This document shows, in pieces, positions 50,926 to 60,046 of a stretch of DNA of 64,000 nucleotides. Origin of the DNA: G020348185 sp964525045 (GTDB lineage: Bacteria; Nitrospirota; Nitrospiria; Nitrospirales; UBA8639). The position numbers were made by a program, and so were the translations under genes. Each line of letters starts with the position of its first letter. Position 1 is the first letter of the stretch. The notes under the pieces were generated by a model. The model did no database searches. It saw only the letters and a program-made list of their open reading frames with translations, and was not told the DNA's origin. The stretch is taken from the NCBI GenBank assembly GCA_964525045.1, contig CAZGFD010000001.1, positions 1-64,000 of the forward strand. Reading direction: 5' to 3'.

Positions 50926-52002
50926 ATGCTCTATCTTTGGCTTTATCCGCTCCATGACGAGATTTCCATTTTTAACGTCTTTCGATATCTGAGTTTCCGA
51001 ATGATTTACGCGGCGATCACCGCGTTTTTGATCGCTTTTGTGTTGGCTCCGCCCATGATTAAGAAACTTCAAGAATGGGGTTTGGGCCAAAAAATTCGGG
51101 ATGAAGGGCCACAAAGTCATTTGACGAAATCCGGGACTCCGACCATGGGAGGACTGCTCATTCTCTTTTCCGTTCTGCTGACGACAGTCCTTTGGGCGGA
51201 TATCACCAATCATTACGTCTGGCTTGTCATTATTGCCGTGGTCGGTTTCGGGTTGGTGGGATTTGTCGATGATTACATCAAAATTCGAAATTCGCGTTCG
51301 AAAGGATTGACCGTCCTACAAAAATTGTTCAGCCAACTATTGGTGGCCGCAGGGATTGCGTTGTTTTTTTATTTATCTCCGGCCTATTCCACTGAACTCA
51401 GCGTACCCTTCTTCAAGAATTTTTCGCCGGATCTTGGAGTCCTCTACATCCCCTTCGCCATTCTGGTCATTATCGGTTGTTCCAATGCCGTGAATCTGAC
51501 CGACGGACTTGATGGATTGGCGATTGGGCCTATCATTATTGCCTCTATGGCCTACACGGTGGTGGCCTGGGCGGTTGGCAATAAGTTGGTGTCAGACTAT
51601 TTATTGATCCCCCATATTCAGGGAGCCGGAGAATTGGCCGTCCTCACCGCTTCAATGGTGGGATCAAGTTTGGGATTTCTCTGGTTCAATACCTATCCCG
51701 CTTCGGTATTCATGGGGGATGTGGGCTCGCTTCCCCTTGGGTCCGCGTTAGGGACGGTTGCCGTCGTCTGTAAGCATGAATTGCTGTTGCTGCTGGTTGG
51801 CGGGGTCTTTGTGATGGAAGCAGTCTCCGTTATTTTTCAGGTGGCTTCGTATAAATCACGGGGAAAGAGAATATTTCTCATGGCACCGTTGCATCATCAT
51901 TTTGAAATGAAGGGGTGGCAGGAACCGAAAGTGGTGGTTCGCTTATGGATTATTGCCATCATTTTGGCGCTATTCAGTATCAGCACCTTAAAGCTCAGGT
52001 AA
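50926..52002 (+). CDS. mraY: Phospho-MurNAc-pentapeptide translocase MraY
   Basis: The 358-residue integral membrane enzyme (about ten helices) makes lipid I from UDP-MurNAc-pentapeptide and undecaprenyl phosphate. Marks are EGPQSHLTKSGTPTMGG, VGFVDDYIKI with the catalytic Asp pair, NAVNLTDGLDGLA and FLMAPLHHHFEMKGW. The ATG at 50926 follows the stop of the 30-codon frame by one base. Confidence 0.97.
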   Translation: MLYLWLYPLHDEISIFNVFRYLSFRMIYAAITAFLIAFVLAPPMIKKLQEWGLGQKIRDEGPQSHLTKSGTPTMGGLLILFSVLLTTVLWADITNHYVWLVIIAVVGFGLVGFVDDYIKIRNSRSKGLTVLQKLFSQLLVAAGIALFFYLSPAYSTELSVPFFKNFSPDLGVLYIPFAILVIIGCSNAVNLTDGLDGLAIGPIIIASMAYTVVAWAVGNKLVSDYLLIPHIQGAGELAVLTASMVGSSLGFLWFNTYPASVFMGDVGSLPLGSALGTVAVVCKHELLLLLVGGVFVMEAVSVIFQVASYKSRGKRIFLMAPLHHHFEMKGWQEPKVVVRLWIIAIILALFSISTLKLR

Positions 52003-52005
52003 CAC

Positions 52006-53454
52006 ATGATGACGTTGTGGAGCGGAACCGAAACTATGGTGGAACCGGAAAACAGACGCCTGGTAACCCCTCCTAACTTACGGGGATGTTCGGTTGCGGT
52101 CGTGGGAATCGGGAAAAGTGGTGTGGCCGCCTCACATCTTTTACATTCAGTCGGCGCGCACGTCACGATTGTCGACGAAAAAGATGAATCGCTTCTGGTA
52201 GATCAGGTCACCTCTCTTCGTCAAGACGCCATTCGCGTGTTGACGGGAAGGGCCTTACAAGAAGCTCTCCGTGACGTCGATCTTGTTGTGCTCAGCCCGG
52301 GAGTTCCTACCGACCATCCCGCTTTGACGAACGTGAGGAGTCGTGGTGTCCGAATCATTGGCGAAATTGAGTTGGCTTCCTGGTATTTCGATGTTCCCCT
52401 CATTGCGGTGACGGGAACCAATGGAAAAAGTACCACGGTTCGTTTGATAGGGGCGATTTTAGAGGAGAGCGGGAAAAAATCTTTTGTGGGGGGAAATGTT
52501 GGTGTGCCCTTGTGCGAAGCCCTCCTTCCCCCCTCAGCCTCAAAGTGGCCCCAACGTCTTTCCACCGCATCCTACGAATATGTGATTGCAGAAGTTTCCA
52601 GCTTTCAACTTGAGACGATCGAACAATTCCATCCCTGGCTTTCGGCCGTGTTAAACATCACCCCTGATCACCTAGACCGGCATCCCTCTCTTAGGCACTA
52701 CCAGGCCTCAAAGCAGAAAATTTTCCAAAATCAAACCGAAGGAGATGTCGCGGTCCTGAATCTTGATGACCCGATTGTTGCAGGAATGGGGGAGGCTTTT
52801 TCCGGGTCAGTGATTGGATTCAGCCTTGTTCGCTCGCTTCAGCAGGGGGTCTATCTACAGGGCCATGAAATCAAGGCCAGGCTCAATGAATTGGAAACGG
52901 TTGTGGTCACGAGGGATCAGATCAGCCTTCCGGGGAATCACAATTTGGCCAACGTGTTGGCTGCTGTGGCCATAGGGATGCTTTGTGGATGCCCGCTTGA
53001 GGCGATTCGGCGGGCGGTCAGCACCTTCCCGGGCCTTGAGCATGCGATGGAGTTCGTTCGGGAGGTTCGAGGGGTGAAGTATATCAACGATTCAAAGGGA
53101 ACCAATGTAGAAGCGACAGGTAAAGCGCTTGAAAGTTTTGAGGAACCGATCCTGCTCATCCTCGGTGGGAAAGATAAAGGAGGAGATTTTAATCTGCTCA
53201 GTGATTTGGTCCGCCGAAAAGTCAAACGGGTATTTGTCATAGGGGAGGCCACTTCCAGATTAGTTCAGGTCCTGAAAGGCGTAAAGCCTATTTCTTTGGC
53301 CCAGAGTTTATCAGAGGCCGTTGCGTTGGCGGACCGGGAAGCGGATGGTGGCGACGTGGTTTTACTGTCCCCCGCCTGTGCAAGTTTTGATATGTTTCGC
53401 AATTATGATGAGCGCGGGAAGGAATTTAAACGACTCGTTCATCAGCTTGTGTGA
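52006..53454 (+). CDS. murD: UDP-MurNAc-L-alanine:D-glutamate ligase MurD
   Basis: The product is about 482 residues and adds D-glutamate to UDP-MurNAc-L-alanine. An N-terminal Rossmann fold (VAVVGIGKSGVAASHLL) precedes the ATP loop VTGTNGKSTTVRLI, the EVSSFQLETI motif, GVKYINDSKGTNVEATGKAL and LLSPACASFDMFRNYDERG. The first ATG is 4 bases after mraY; a second ATG follows at once. Confidence 0.97.
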   Translation: MMTLWSGTETMVEPENRRLVTPPNLRGCSVAVVGIGKSGVAASHLLHSVGAHVTIVDEKDESLLVDQVTSLRQDAIRVLTGRALQEALRDVDLVVLSPGVPTDHPALTNVRSRGVRIIGEIELASWYFDVPLIAVTGTNGKSTTVRLIGAILEESGKKSFVGGNVGVPLCEALLPPSASKWPQRLSTASYEYVIAEVSSFQLETIEQFHPWLSAVLNITPDHLDRHPSLRHYQASKQKIFQNQTEGDVAVLNLDDPIVAGMGEAFSGSVIGFSLVRSLQQGVYLQGHEIKARLNELETVVVTRDQISLPGNHNLANVLAAVAIGMLCGCPLEAIRRAVSTFPGLEHAMEFVREVRGVKYINDSKGTNVEATGKALESFEEPILLILGGKDKGGDFNLLSDLVRRKVKRVFVIGEATSRLVQVLKGVKPISLAQSLSEAVALADREADGGDVVLLSPACASFDMFRNYDERGKEFKRLVHQLV

Positions 53455-53479
53455 GAAATTAAGAGGGCAGCCCAGTGCC

Positions 53480-54643
53480 ATGAGACGAAAAAATACCCAG
53501 AGGCTTTCCTTCAGTTGGTCGGACTTGTTTGATCACCGGATTCGCCCGAAGGGACGATCGCTGGATGGAGTCATTCTCAGTGTGGTGATCGCCTTGACCC
53601 TGATTGGCCTCATTATGGTTTTTAGTGCCAGCGGAGTGTTGGCGGAAACCCGGTTTCGTGAATCAACCTATTTTCTACAGCGGCAGGGGATATGGTTGGC
53701 ACTGGGCTTTTTGATTATGTTGGTGACAGCTCGTCTGGACTATGGGATGTGGCGATCTCTTACCCCTAAGGTGCTCATCGGGTGTGTCGCCTTGTTATTG
53801 TTAGTGCTTTTCATTGGATCTGAAGTCAATGGGGCACGACGGTGGCTGCACGTTTCCTGGTTTTCGATTCAACCAAGCGAGCTGGCAAAACTGGCTATGG
53901 TCTTGTATCTGGCCATGTATTTAGCCAAGCCGGACTTGCGCCTCAATGAATGGGGGAGCGGGTTTTTGCCGCCAGTGCTGGTAGTTGGTGCGATGTCTGT
54001 TCTGATCGTGATTGAACCTGATTTCGGCAGTGCGGTGGTGATGGGAACGGTGATGGTGGGATTGTTGTACTTGGCCGGAGCCAGGTATTTACACCTCCTT
54101 GGCCTCGGACTTCTCCTCGTGCCTCTCATGGCTGGATTGGTGTTGCGCTCTCCCGAACGAATGGAACGACTTGTGAGTTTTTGGAATCCTTGGATGGATG
54201 CGACCGGCTCGGGCTATCAATTGCTTCAATCTTTTGTCGCCTTGCAGCATGGGGGTGTGTTGGGAGTTGGGCTTGCTCAAGGGCGGCAGAAACTTCTTTA
54301 CCTGCCTGAGGGGCATACGGATTTTGTGTTTGCATTACTAGGAGAGGAACTTGGATTAATCGGAACAACCTCCCTGCTCGTGTTATTCGCGGTGTTGGTG
54401 ATCAAGGGGTTTCGGGTGGCTGCCCAAGCCCGGGATATGTACGGTCGATACCTTGCGCTTGGGATCACCATGTTATTAGGAATTCAAGCCCTGATGAATG
54501 TCGGTGTCGTAAGTGGGCTTCTTCCGACCAAAGGATTGACCTTGCCCTTTGTGAGTTATGGGGGATCTTCCCTCCTGACGAGTATGCTGGCAGTCGGCGT
54601 ATTACTCAGCGTGGCAAGCCACCGTGAGGTTGAGCCTCAATAA
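53480..54643 (+). CDS. ftsW: Septal peptidoglycan polymerase FtsW
   Basis: The 387-residue SEDS-family glycosyltransferase polymerises lipid II at the septum with FtsI. It has about ten membrane helices. Typical segments are GLIMVFSASGVLAE, WFSIQPSELAKLAMVLYLA, IVIEPDFGSAVVMG, GHTDFVFALLGEELGLIG and LPFVSYGGSSLL. The ATG at 53480 is chosen because an earlier in-frame start lies inside murD and would add residues with no membrane or family features. Confidence 0.95.
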   Translation: MRRKNTQRLSFSWSDLFDHRIRPKGRSLDGVILSVVIALTLIGLIMVFSASGVLAETRFRESTYFLQRQGIWLALGFLIMLVTARLDYGMWRSLTPKVLIGCVALLLLVLFIGSEVNGARRWLHVSWFSIQPSELAKLAMVLYLAMYLAKPDLRLNEWGSGFLPPVLVVGAMSVLIVIEPDFGSAVVMGTVMVGLLYLAGARYLHLLGLGLLLVPLMAGLVLRSPERMERLVSFWNPWMDATGSGYQLLQSFVALQHGGVLGVGLAQGRQKLLYLPEGHTDFVFALLGEELGLIGTTSLLVLFAVLVIKGFRVAAQARDMYGRYLALGITMLLGIQALMNVGVVSGLLPTKGLTLPFVSYGGSSLLTSMLAVGVLLSVASHREVEPQ

Positions 54644-54669
54644 AGCCCAGCTGGGGATGATGGTTAATA

Positions 54670-54693
54670 ATCGAGATTTGAAATCTGAGATCC
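54670..54693. repeat. Heptamer repeat, AAATCTG type
   Basis: GAGATTTGAAATCTGAGATC-like tandem units between ftsW and murG, ending 13 bases before the murG ATG. It is one of the few interruptions in the tight dcw cluster. Confidence 0.65.
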
Positions 54694-54706
54694 ACAAAGT
54701 GGCTTG

Positions 54707-55786
54707 ATGAATATCGTGATTGCTGCTGGTGGCACAGGAGGGCACTTATATCCTGCTGTGGCACTCGCTAAGGAATTTCAGCAACGGGATCCGGAGACAG
54801 TGATTACTTTCGTTGGAGCGGGTCGACATCTTGAGGAATCCATCCTGACGCATGAAGGATTTGCCCTGGCTCGCATCAATGTCAGAGGAATAGTCGGCCG
54901 AGGTGCCTGGGGAACGCTACAGGCAATTGTTCTTCTCCCGCGCGCCATTTGGACGGCTCTGCGGTTATTAAAAACAAAAGGCACGGATTTAGTTGTCGGT
55001 ACGGGTGGCTATTTCAGCCCTCCAGTCATTCTTGCTGCATGGTTCTTGGGAGTCTATCGAGTCATTTTAGAACCGAATGCGATGCCTGGCCTTGCGAATC
55101 GGGTTTTGGCCCCCTTGGCCAATCGAATTTTTCTTGCCTTTGAACAGGCCAAAACCTACTTCAATTCTTCCAAGATTCGCATTGTTGGGATCCCGTTGCG
55201 ACAAGAGTTTTCTCAGGATGAGAACTTCGCTCCTTCAGGGCAACTGAAAACGCTCCTCGTATTTGGAGGAAGTCAGGGGGCCGGAGCCATCAATACGGCC
55301 CTAGGGGAGGCTCTTCAGCATTCACAGATTCTCCGCCATGATCTTCATATCATCCATCAAACGGGATTGCCTGATCATGCGAGGATGCAAACGCTCTACG
55401 AAAAAGCTGGCGTAAACGCAGAGGTTGTCCCTTTTTTATATGATATGCCTCAAGTGTTGCGGGCGGCCGATCTCGTGATTGCCCGGTCGGGCGCAGGGAC
55501 CCTGGCAGAACTGGCAGCGGTTGGCAAGCCGGCCATATTGATTCCCTTTCCACATGCGGCTCATGGGCACCAGGAAAAAAATGCCAGAGCTGTAGAAGCC
55601 GAAGGCGCTGCGATTGTTATTCCTCAGTCGGAGTTATCTGGAGGTCGTCTTGTTCAAGAAATTGAGAGATTTCTGAACCATCCAGATCATTTGAAAACGA
55701 TGGCCGAAAAGAGCTTTGCGCGTCGGATCACGAATGCGACCGAACGCATGGTCGAAGAATGCCAGGATCTTTTGGCGAATCGCTGA
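54707..55786 (+). CDS. murG: UDP-GlcNAc:lipid I N-acetylglucosaminyltransferase MurG
   Basis: The product (about 359 residues) converts lipid I to lipid II at the inner face of the membrane. Marks are IVIAAGGTGGHLYPAVALA, VVGTGGYFSPPVILAAW, VFGGSQGAGAINTAL and VIARSGAGTLAELAAVGKPAILIP with the UDP-GlcNAc site. ATG at 54707 is preferred over the TTG three bases earlier. Confidence 0.97.
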   Translation: MNIVIAAGGTGGHLYPAVALAKEFQQRDPETVITFVGAGRHLEESILTHEGFALARINVRGIVGRGAWGTLQAIVLLPRAIWTALRLLKTKGTDLVVGTGGYFSPPVILAAWFLGVYRVILEPNAMPGLANRVLAPLANRIFLAFEQAKTYFNSSKIRIVGIPLRQEFSQDENFAPSGQLKTLLVFGGSQGAGAINTALGEALQHSQILRHDLHIIHQTGLPDHARMQTLYEKAGVNAEVVPFLYDMPQVLRAADLVIARSGAGTLAELAAVGKPAILIPFPHAAHGHQEKNARAVEAEGAAIVIPQSELSGGRLVQEIERFLNHPDHLKTMAEKSFARRITNATERMVEECQDLLANR

Positions 55787-55793
55787 ATATTGA

Positions 55794-55817
55794 CCCTTAT
55801 CCTGATCGGATAAAGGG
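55794..55817 (+). promoter_or_regulatory. Hairpin covering the murC ribosome binding site
   Basis: CCCTTATCC pairs with GGATAAAGGG (one bulge) around a five-base loop. The right arm contains AAAGGG, the murC Shine-Dalgarno sequence, five bases before the ATG. The fold would block murC translation unless opened, for example by heat, a ribosome ending on murG seven bases upstream, or a factor. Confidence 0.5.
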
Positions 55818-55822
55818 AGACG

Positions 55823-57220
55823 ATGTTTCGAAAAATTCAACACATTCATCTTGTAGGGATCGGGGGAAGCGGGATGAGTGGTATTGCGGAAGTCCTGCTG
55901 ACTCTTGGGTATAAAGTGACCGGGTCGGACCTCACGTATTCGGAAACGATCCGTCATTTGGAAGAATTAGGCGGCACCATTTTTATTGGGCATCAGGAAT
56001 CGCATGTTGAGGGAGCACAGGTTGTGGTGGTGTCCTCTGCTGTAGATGAGATCAATCCAGAAGTGGTCGCGGCTCGAAACAAGGTCATTCCCGTAATTCC
56101 TCGAGCTGAAATGTTAGCGGAACTGATGCGTTTGAAATACGGAATCGCCATCGCCGGAGCCCACGGAAAAACGACCACCACATCGATGGTCGCGGCGGTA
56201 CTGGCCCAGGCAGGATTGGACCCTACGTTCGTAATTGGGGGAAAGGTCAATGCCTTAGGCACTCATGCCCGGCTTGGGCGGAGTGATTTATTAATTGCTG
56301 AGGCGGATGAAAGTGATGGATCTTTCCTTCGGCTGACCCCATCAATTGTGGTGGTGACGAATTTAGATCGTGAGCATTTGGACTTTTACAAGGGTATGGA
56401 GCGGTTGCAGGAGGCCTTTGTCGATTTTATCAACAAAGTGCCCTTTTACGGTTTGGCCATTTTGTGTGCCGATGACCAAAGATTGCAGGCTCTCTTCCCC
56501 CGCGTCAGCAAACGTTACCAGACCTATGGATTGCAGGAATATGGGGAGGGAGGACATCCCGATCTTTTGGCGACTGATATCAAGGCTACCGGCCGTGGGG
56601 TGGAGTTTCGGGCACATTGGCGAGGGAGAAAATTAGGCCCGTTCCGTTTACGCACCCCCGGAGTTCACAACGTATCGAATGCGCTGGCCGCGATGGCGGT
56701 GGCGATGGAATTGGACGTTCCTGTGGATCTGATTCGTACCGGACTGGCTTCGTTTACTGGGGTGGAACGCCGTTTCCAAATTCGCGGCGAGAAACGAAAT
56801 GTCTTGATCGTGGATGACTATGGTCATCACCCCACCGAAATCCGGGCTACACTCGCCGCGGCGAAAACAGTAGGGGATCGAAGAGTCGTGGCGGTGTTTC
56901 AGCCACATCGATATTCCCGAACCCGTGACTTGGCTGATGATTTTGCCGATGCCTTTGCACAAGCCGATGTGGTCTTTGTGACCGATATTTATCCGGCCGG
57001 GGAGCCCGAGATGCCGGGAATCTCAGGAAAACTCATTGCGGAGAAAATTGAGTCTTCAGGCCATCCCTCGGTGCATTGGGTGAATGGCATTCCAAATCTG
57101 TCCGACTGTGTTCGTGAGAAATTGGCCGAAGGGGATATTGTCCTCACGCTTGGGGCAGGAGACATCTGGAAGGTTGGCGAAAAGTTGTTAGCAGACCTGT
57201 CGTCAGCTTCCTCCTTGTAG
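55823..57220 (+). CDS. murC: UDP-MurNAc:L-alanine ligase MurC
   Basis: The 465-residue ligase adds L-alanine to UDP-MurNAc, the first peptide step. Marks are IHLVGIGGSGMSGIAEVLL, the ATP loop IAGAHGKTTTTSMVAAVL, EADESDGSFL, VVTNLDREHLDFY and VDDYGHHPTEIRATLAAA. Start at ATG 55823, with a hairpin over the ribosome binding site. It ends 4 bases before murB and is not fused to it. Confidence 0.97.
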   Translation: MFRKIQHIHLVGIGGSGMSGIAEVLLTLGYKVTGSDLTYSETIRHLEELGGTIFIGHQESHVEGAQVVVVSSAVDEINPEVVAARNKVIPVIPRAEMLAELMRLKYGIAIAGAHGKTTTTSMVAAVLAQAGLDPTFVIGGKVNALGTHARLGRSDLLIAEADESDGSFLRLTPSIVVVTNLDREHLDFYKGMERLQEAFVDFINKVPFYGLAILCADDQRLQALFPRVSKRYQTYGLQEYGEGGHPDLLATDIKATGRGVEFRAHWRGRKLGPFRLRTPGVHNVSNALAAMAVAMELDVPVDLIRTGLASFTGVERRFQIRGEKRNVLIVDDYGHHPTEIRATLAAAKTVGDRRVVAVFQPHRYSRTRDLADDFADAFAQADVVFVTDIYPAGEPEMPGISGKLIAEKIESSGHPSVHWVNGIPNLSDCVREKLAEGDIVLTLGAGDIWKVGEKLLADLSSASSL

Positions 57221-57224
57221 TGCG

Positions 57225-58175
57225 ATGGTTGGAAATGTTCAGAGATCCAAGCAGGACTATGGGCACCATCGGCAAAAGGTATCGAAGAAGCTTCTTGCGG
57301 CGTTGGATGGCATCCGGGGGGAGAAAAGGTTTTCCGAACCATTATCGTCCCTCACGTCCTTTCGTATTGGAGGTCCGGCTGATGCAGTGGTGTTTCCCAG
57401 AGATGTTAAAGATCTGTGTCAACTGGTTCGCCAGGCTCGAGCCGTCCAAGTTCCTATTTTCGTGTTTGGAGGTACCAATGTCCTCATTCGAGACCGGGGC
57501 ATCCGGGGAATCGTCGTGAACTTGAAACACTTCACGAACATTCGAGATGAATCGGAGGATATGGTGTTTGCCGAGGCGGGTGTTCGCATGCCAATTTTAT
57601 TGCAGTATACGATTCACCGATCCCTTTCAGGCTTGGAATGGGCCGCAGGAATCCCGGGTACGGTCGGTGGGGGTGTCATCATGAATGCCGGGACCCGTCT
57701 GGGTGAGATGAAAGATGTTCTTCATGCCATTGAAATGGTGGATGGTCGGGGATCTCTCATGATTCGTCAGGCCGATGATCTTTTATTCGGGTACCGGCGA
57801 GCTCATATTCCCAAGGGCGTGATTGTTGGAGCGTGGTTTCAGTTAACCCATTCACCGAGAAAAAAAATTGAAGGATTAACTAAAAGTTATCTGCGATATC
57901 GAAAGAGCACTCAGCCATTGACTCTTCCGAATGCCGGTTCCATATTTAAAAATCCCCCACGCCGTTCTGCGGGACAGTTAATAGAAGAGGCCGGTCTCAA
58001 GGGAGCGAGAATCGGTGATGCGCAAATCTCCCCGAAGCATGCGAATTTTATTGTGAACACTGGCCAAGCACGGGCTGCCGATGTCATCAGCCTCATTCAG
58101 AAAATTCGACGGGCGGTGACCAGAAAAACCGGAAAGACGTTGCAATTGGAATTGAAGATTGTTGGGGAACGTTAA
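57225..58175 (+). CDS. murB: UDP-N-acetylenolpyruvoylglucosamine reductase MurB
   Basis: The 316-residue FAD enzyme reduces enolpyruvyl-UDP-GlcNAc to UDP-MurNAc with NADPH. Marks are LTSFRIGGPADAVVFP, FGGTNVLIRDRGIRGIVV, LEWAAGIPGTVGGGVIMNAG (FAD site), NAGSIFKNPP with the catalytic Ser region and HANFIVNTGQARAADV. The ATG lies 4 bases after murC. Confidence 0.95.
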   Translation: MVGNVQRSKQDYGHHRQKVSKKLLAALDGIRGEKRFSEPLSSLTSFRIGGPADAVVFPRDVKDLCQLVRQARAVQVPIFVFGGTNVLIRDRGIRGIVVNLKHFTNIRDESEDMVFAEAGVRMPILLQYTIHRSLSGLEWAAGIPGTVGGGVIMNAGTRLGEMKDVLHAIEMVDGRGSLMIRQADDLLFGYRRAHIPKGVIVGAWFQLTHSPRKKIEGLTKSYLRYRKSTQPLTLPNAGSIFKNPPRRSAGQLIEEAGLKGARIGDAQISPKHANFIVNTGQARAADVISLIQKIRRAVTRKTGKTLQLELKIVGER

Positions 58176-58180
58176 AAAAA

Positions 58181-58207
58181 GTTTCGGGTTTCGAGTTTCG
58201 AGTTTTT
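58181..58207. repeat. Heptamer repeat, TTTCGAG type
   Basis: GTTTCGG, GTTTCGA and GTTTCGA units in tandem in the 86-base gap between murB and ddl. Confidence 0.75.
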
Positions 58208-58261
58208 AGTACGGTGTTTTAGATGCGTGAATGGGAAATTTGAATACATGATGGGTCAGGG

Positions 58262-59227
58262 ATGGGCGTGAAAAAATTGCGGGTTGGGGTGCTGATGGGG
58301 GGGCAGTCGGCTGAAAGAGAAATTTCCTTGAAAACCGGACGAGCGATTTGCCAAGCCTTGGTGCGGCGCGGATACAAGGTTTTCTCAATTGATGTTGATG
58401 CCTTGTTGCCGCAGCAATTAAGTCGAAAACAGCTTGATGTGGCATTCCTCGCTTTGCATGGGCCGGGGGGAGAGGATGGAACGGTACAGGGGGTCTTAGA
58501 GATTATGGGGATTCCTTATACGGGCTCAGGGGTTCGGGCCAGTGCCATTGCCATGGATAAAGCCATGACCAAGGCGATTTTGCAGGTCAACGACATTCCG
58601 GTTCCTCAGGGAGTGGTGTTGCAACGAAGTGAGTCGCGTAAGAGCTGGCCGGCCAGGTTGAAATTTCCGCAGGTGGTGAAGCCAAGCGCGGAGGGTTCAA
58701 CCATTGGCGTCTCAATTGTACGCAAACGGGTCGAATTACAGTCCGCCCTTCGTCGCGCATACCGGTTTGGGGAGAGGGTGGTGGTGGAGTCGTATATTGA
58801 CGGGCGTGAGGTAGCTCTGGGCGTCCTTGATGGGGAAGCCTTACCCGCTGTTGAGATCATCTCACCCGGAGGGTTTTATGACTTTGCCGCCAAATACCAA
58901 AAGGCCGAAACGCAATATCTTTGTCCTGCCCCCTTGCCTCGGACCATTCTCAAACACATACAGAATTTGGCGGTACGCGCTTATAGGGTCATTGGCTGTG
59001 CGGGAGCCGCTCGAGTGGATTTCCGAATTTCCCGGAGAGGCCGGCCGTCCATATTGGAAATTAATACGATCCCTGGAATGACTGAACGAAGCTTGCTTCC
59101 CATGGCAGCGGCCCAAGCTGGGATGACGTATGACACCCTGGTGGAAAGAATGCTGGAAAGTGCCCTCGGAAGAATGCCGGCAAAGCGATTGGGTCGGGCC
59201 TCGTCGGTCAAACGAAAGCTGGCCTGA
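58262..59227 (+). CDS. ddl: D-alanine--D-alanine ligase
   Basis: The 321-residue ATP-grasp enzyme makes the D-Ala-D-Ala dipeptide used by MurF. Marks are RVGVLMGGQSAEREISLKTG, LHGPGGEDGTVQGVLEIMGIPYTGSG, VVKPSAEGSTIGVSIV and RSLLPMAAAQAGMTYDTLVE. The metal-binding EINTIPGMTE is intact. The pocket residue near the N-terminal motif (Glu in SAERE) fits D-Ala-D-Ala rather than D-Ala-D-Lac specificity. Confidence 0.96.
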   Translation: MGVKKLRVGVLMGGQSAEREISLKTGRAICQALVRRGYKVFSIDVDALLPQQLSRKQLDVAFLALHGPGGEDGTVQGVLEIMGIPYTGSGVRASAIAMDKAMTKAILQVNDIPVPQGVVLQRSESRKSWPARLKFPQVVKPSAEGSTIGVSIVRKRVELQSALRRAYRFGERVVVESYIDGREVALGVLDGEALPAVEIISPGGFYDFAAKYQKAETQYLCPAPLPRTILKHIQNLAVRAYRVIGCAGAARVDFRISRRGRPSILEINTIPGMTERSLLPMAAAQAGMTYDTLVERMLESALGRMPAKRLGRASSVKRKLA

Positions 59228-59247
59228 TAGCACTAGGAAATACCTCA

Positions 59248-60045
59248 GTGAATCGAGTGCGAAAAAATGAATCAAGAAGTCGGTCCCGTCCTGCCACGCG
59301 TAAGCGACGGAGATCACGGTCAGATCGAATTCGTCTCAGGTTCCTGGGGGGCATCGGCCTGGTCACGGTTCTGGCAATTGGAGGGTGGGGCTACGTCAGG
59401 ATTGCGCCTGTGTTGTCGGAATGGACTACCATTCAGCAGATAACGGTTCTCGGGTTGGATCGCATCCGGCGAAAGGAGGTGGTTGCGCTGTTAAACTTTC
59501 CCCCAGATGCGAGTTTGTTCTCTCTTAAGACAGATCCCTTAATTGAACGATTGGAAAGTCATCCCTGGATTGCGGCTGCCTCGGTTGAACGAGTGTTCCC
59601 TGATTCCTTGGCCATTAGCATCATGGAGCGTAAGCCGGTTGCCGTTTTGCAATCTCCGGAGGGAGCCCATCTACTCGATGAGGAGGGGTATTTGTTGTCT
59701 GCGATCCCCGCTCATCCTCTCCCGGCTTTACCCATTGTCCATGGACTCACTCCATCAGACTTCCATACTAATGAGGGGCATGTTCGGGAACAAGCCAGGA
59801 AAGCCATTCAAGCGGCAAATGTCCTCACCAAGGAGCTCGAAGGAGTTCCAATTGTCCAAGTGACGCCTCAATCCACTTTCGTGGCTGAATTGGCTAAGAC
59901 ACGGTTTTTTATCGGATCCTCATTTGAGGACCAGTGGCAACGTTTTCAAGCCTTATATCCGTTTATTCAGGATCGAATTCAGTCGACCCCAAAGGAAATT
60001 GATTTGCGGTATGCCGGCAAGGTGATCCTCCGCGAAAGGGAGTGA
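59248..60045 (+). CDS. ftsQ: Cell division protein FtsQ
   Basis: The 265-residue divisome protein has a very basic cytoplasmic start (RKNESRSRSRPATRKRRRSRS), one membrane helix (about 30-50) and a POTRA domain (TTIQQITVLGLDRIRRKEVV, then HPWIAAASVERVFPDSLAISIMERKPVAVL). A beta domain follows. It bridges FtsL/FtsB with other divisome parts. Start is a GTG at 59248, 20 bases after ddl. Confidence 0.92.
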   Translation: MNRVRKNESRSRSRPATRKRRRSRSDRIRLRFLGGIGLVTVLAIGGWGYVRIAPVLSEWTTIQQITVLGLDRIRRKEVVALLNFPPDASLFSLKTDPLIERLESHPWIAAASVERVFPDSLAISIMERKPVAVLQSPEGAHLLDEEGYLLSAIPAHPLPALPIVHGLTPSDFHTNEGHVREQARKAIQAANVLTKELEGVPIVQVTPQSTFVAELAKTRFFIGSSFEDQWQRFQALYPFIQDRIQSTPKEIDLRYAGKVILRERE

Positions 60046-60046
60046 A

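Noticed and set aside
53321..53479. N-terminal extension of FtsW inside murD
   Set aside because: The extra 53 residues have no ribosome binding site or family match, and overlap murD; the ATG at 53480 starts a standard FtsW.
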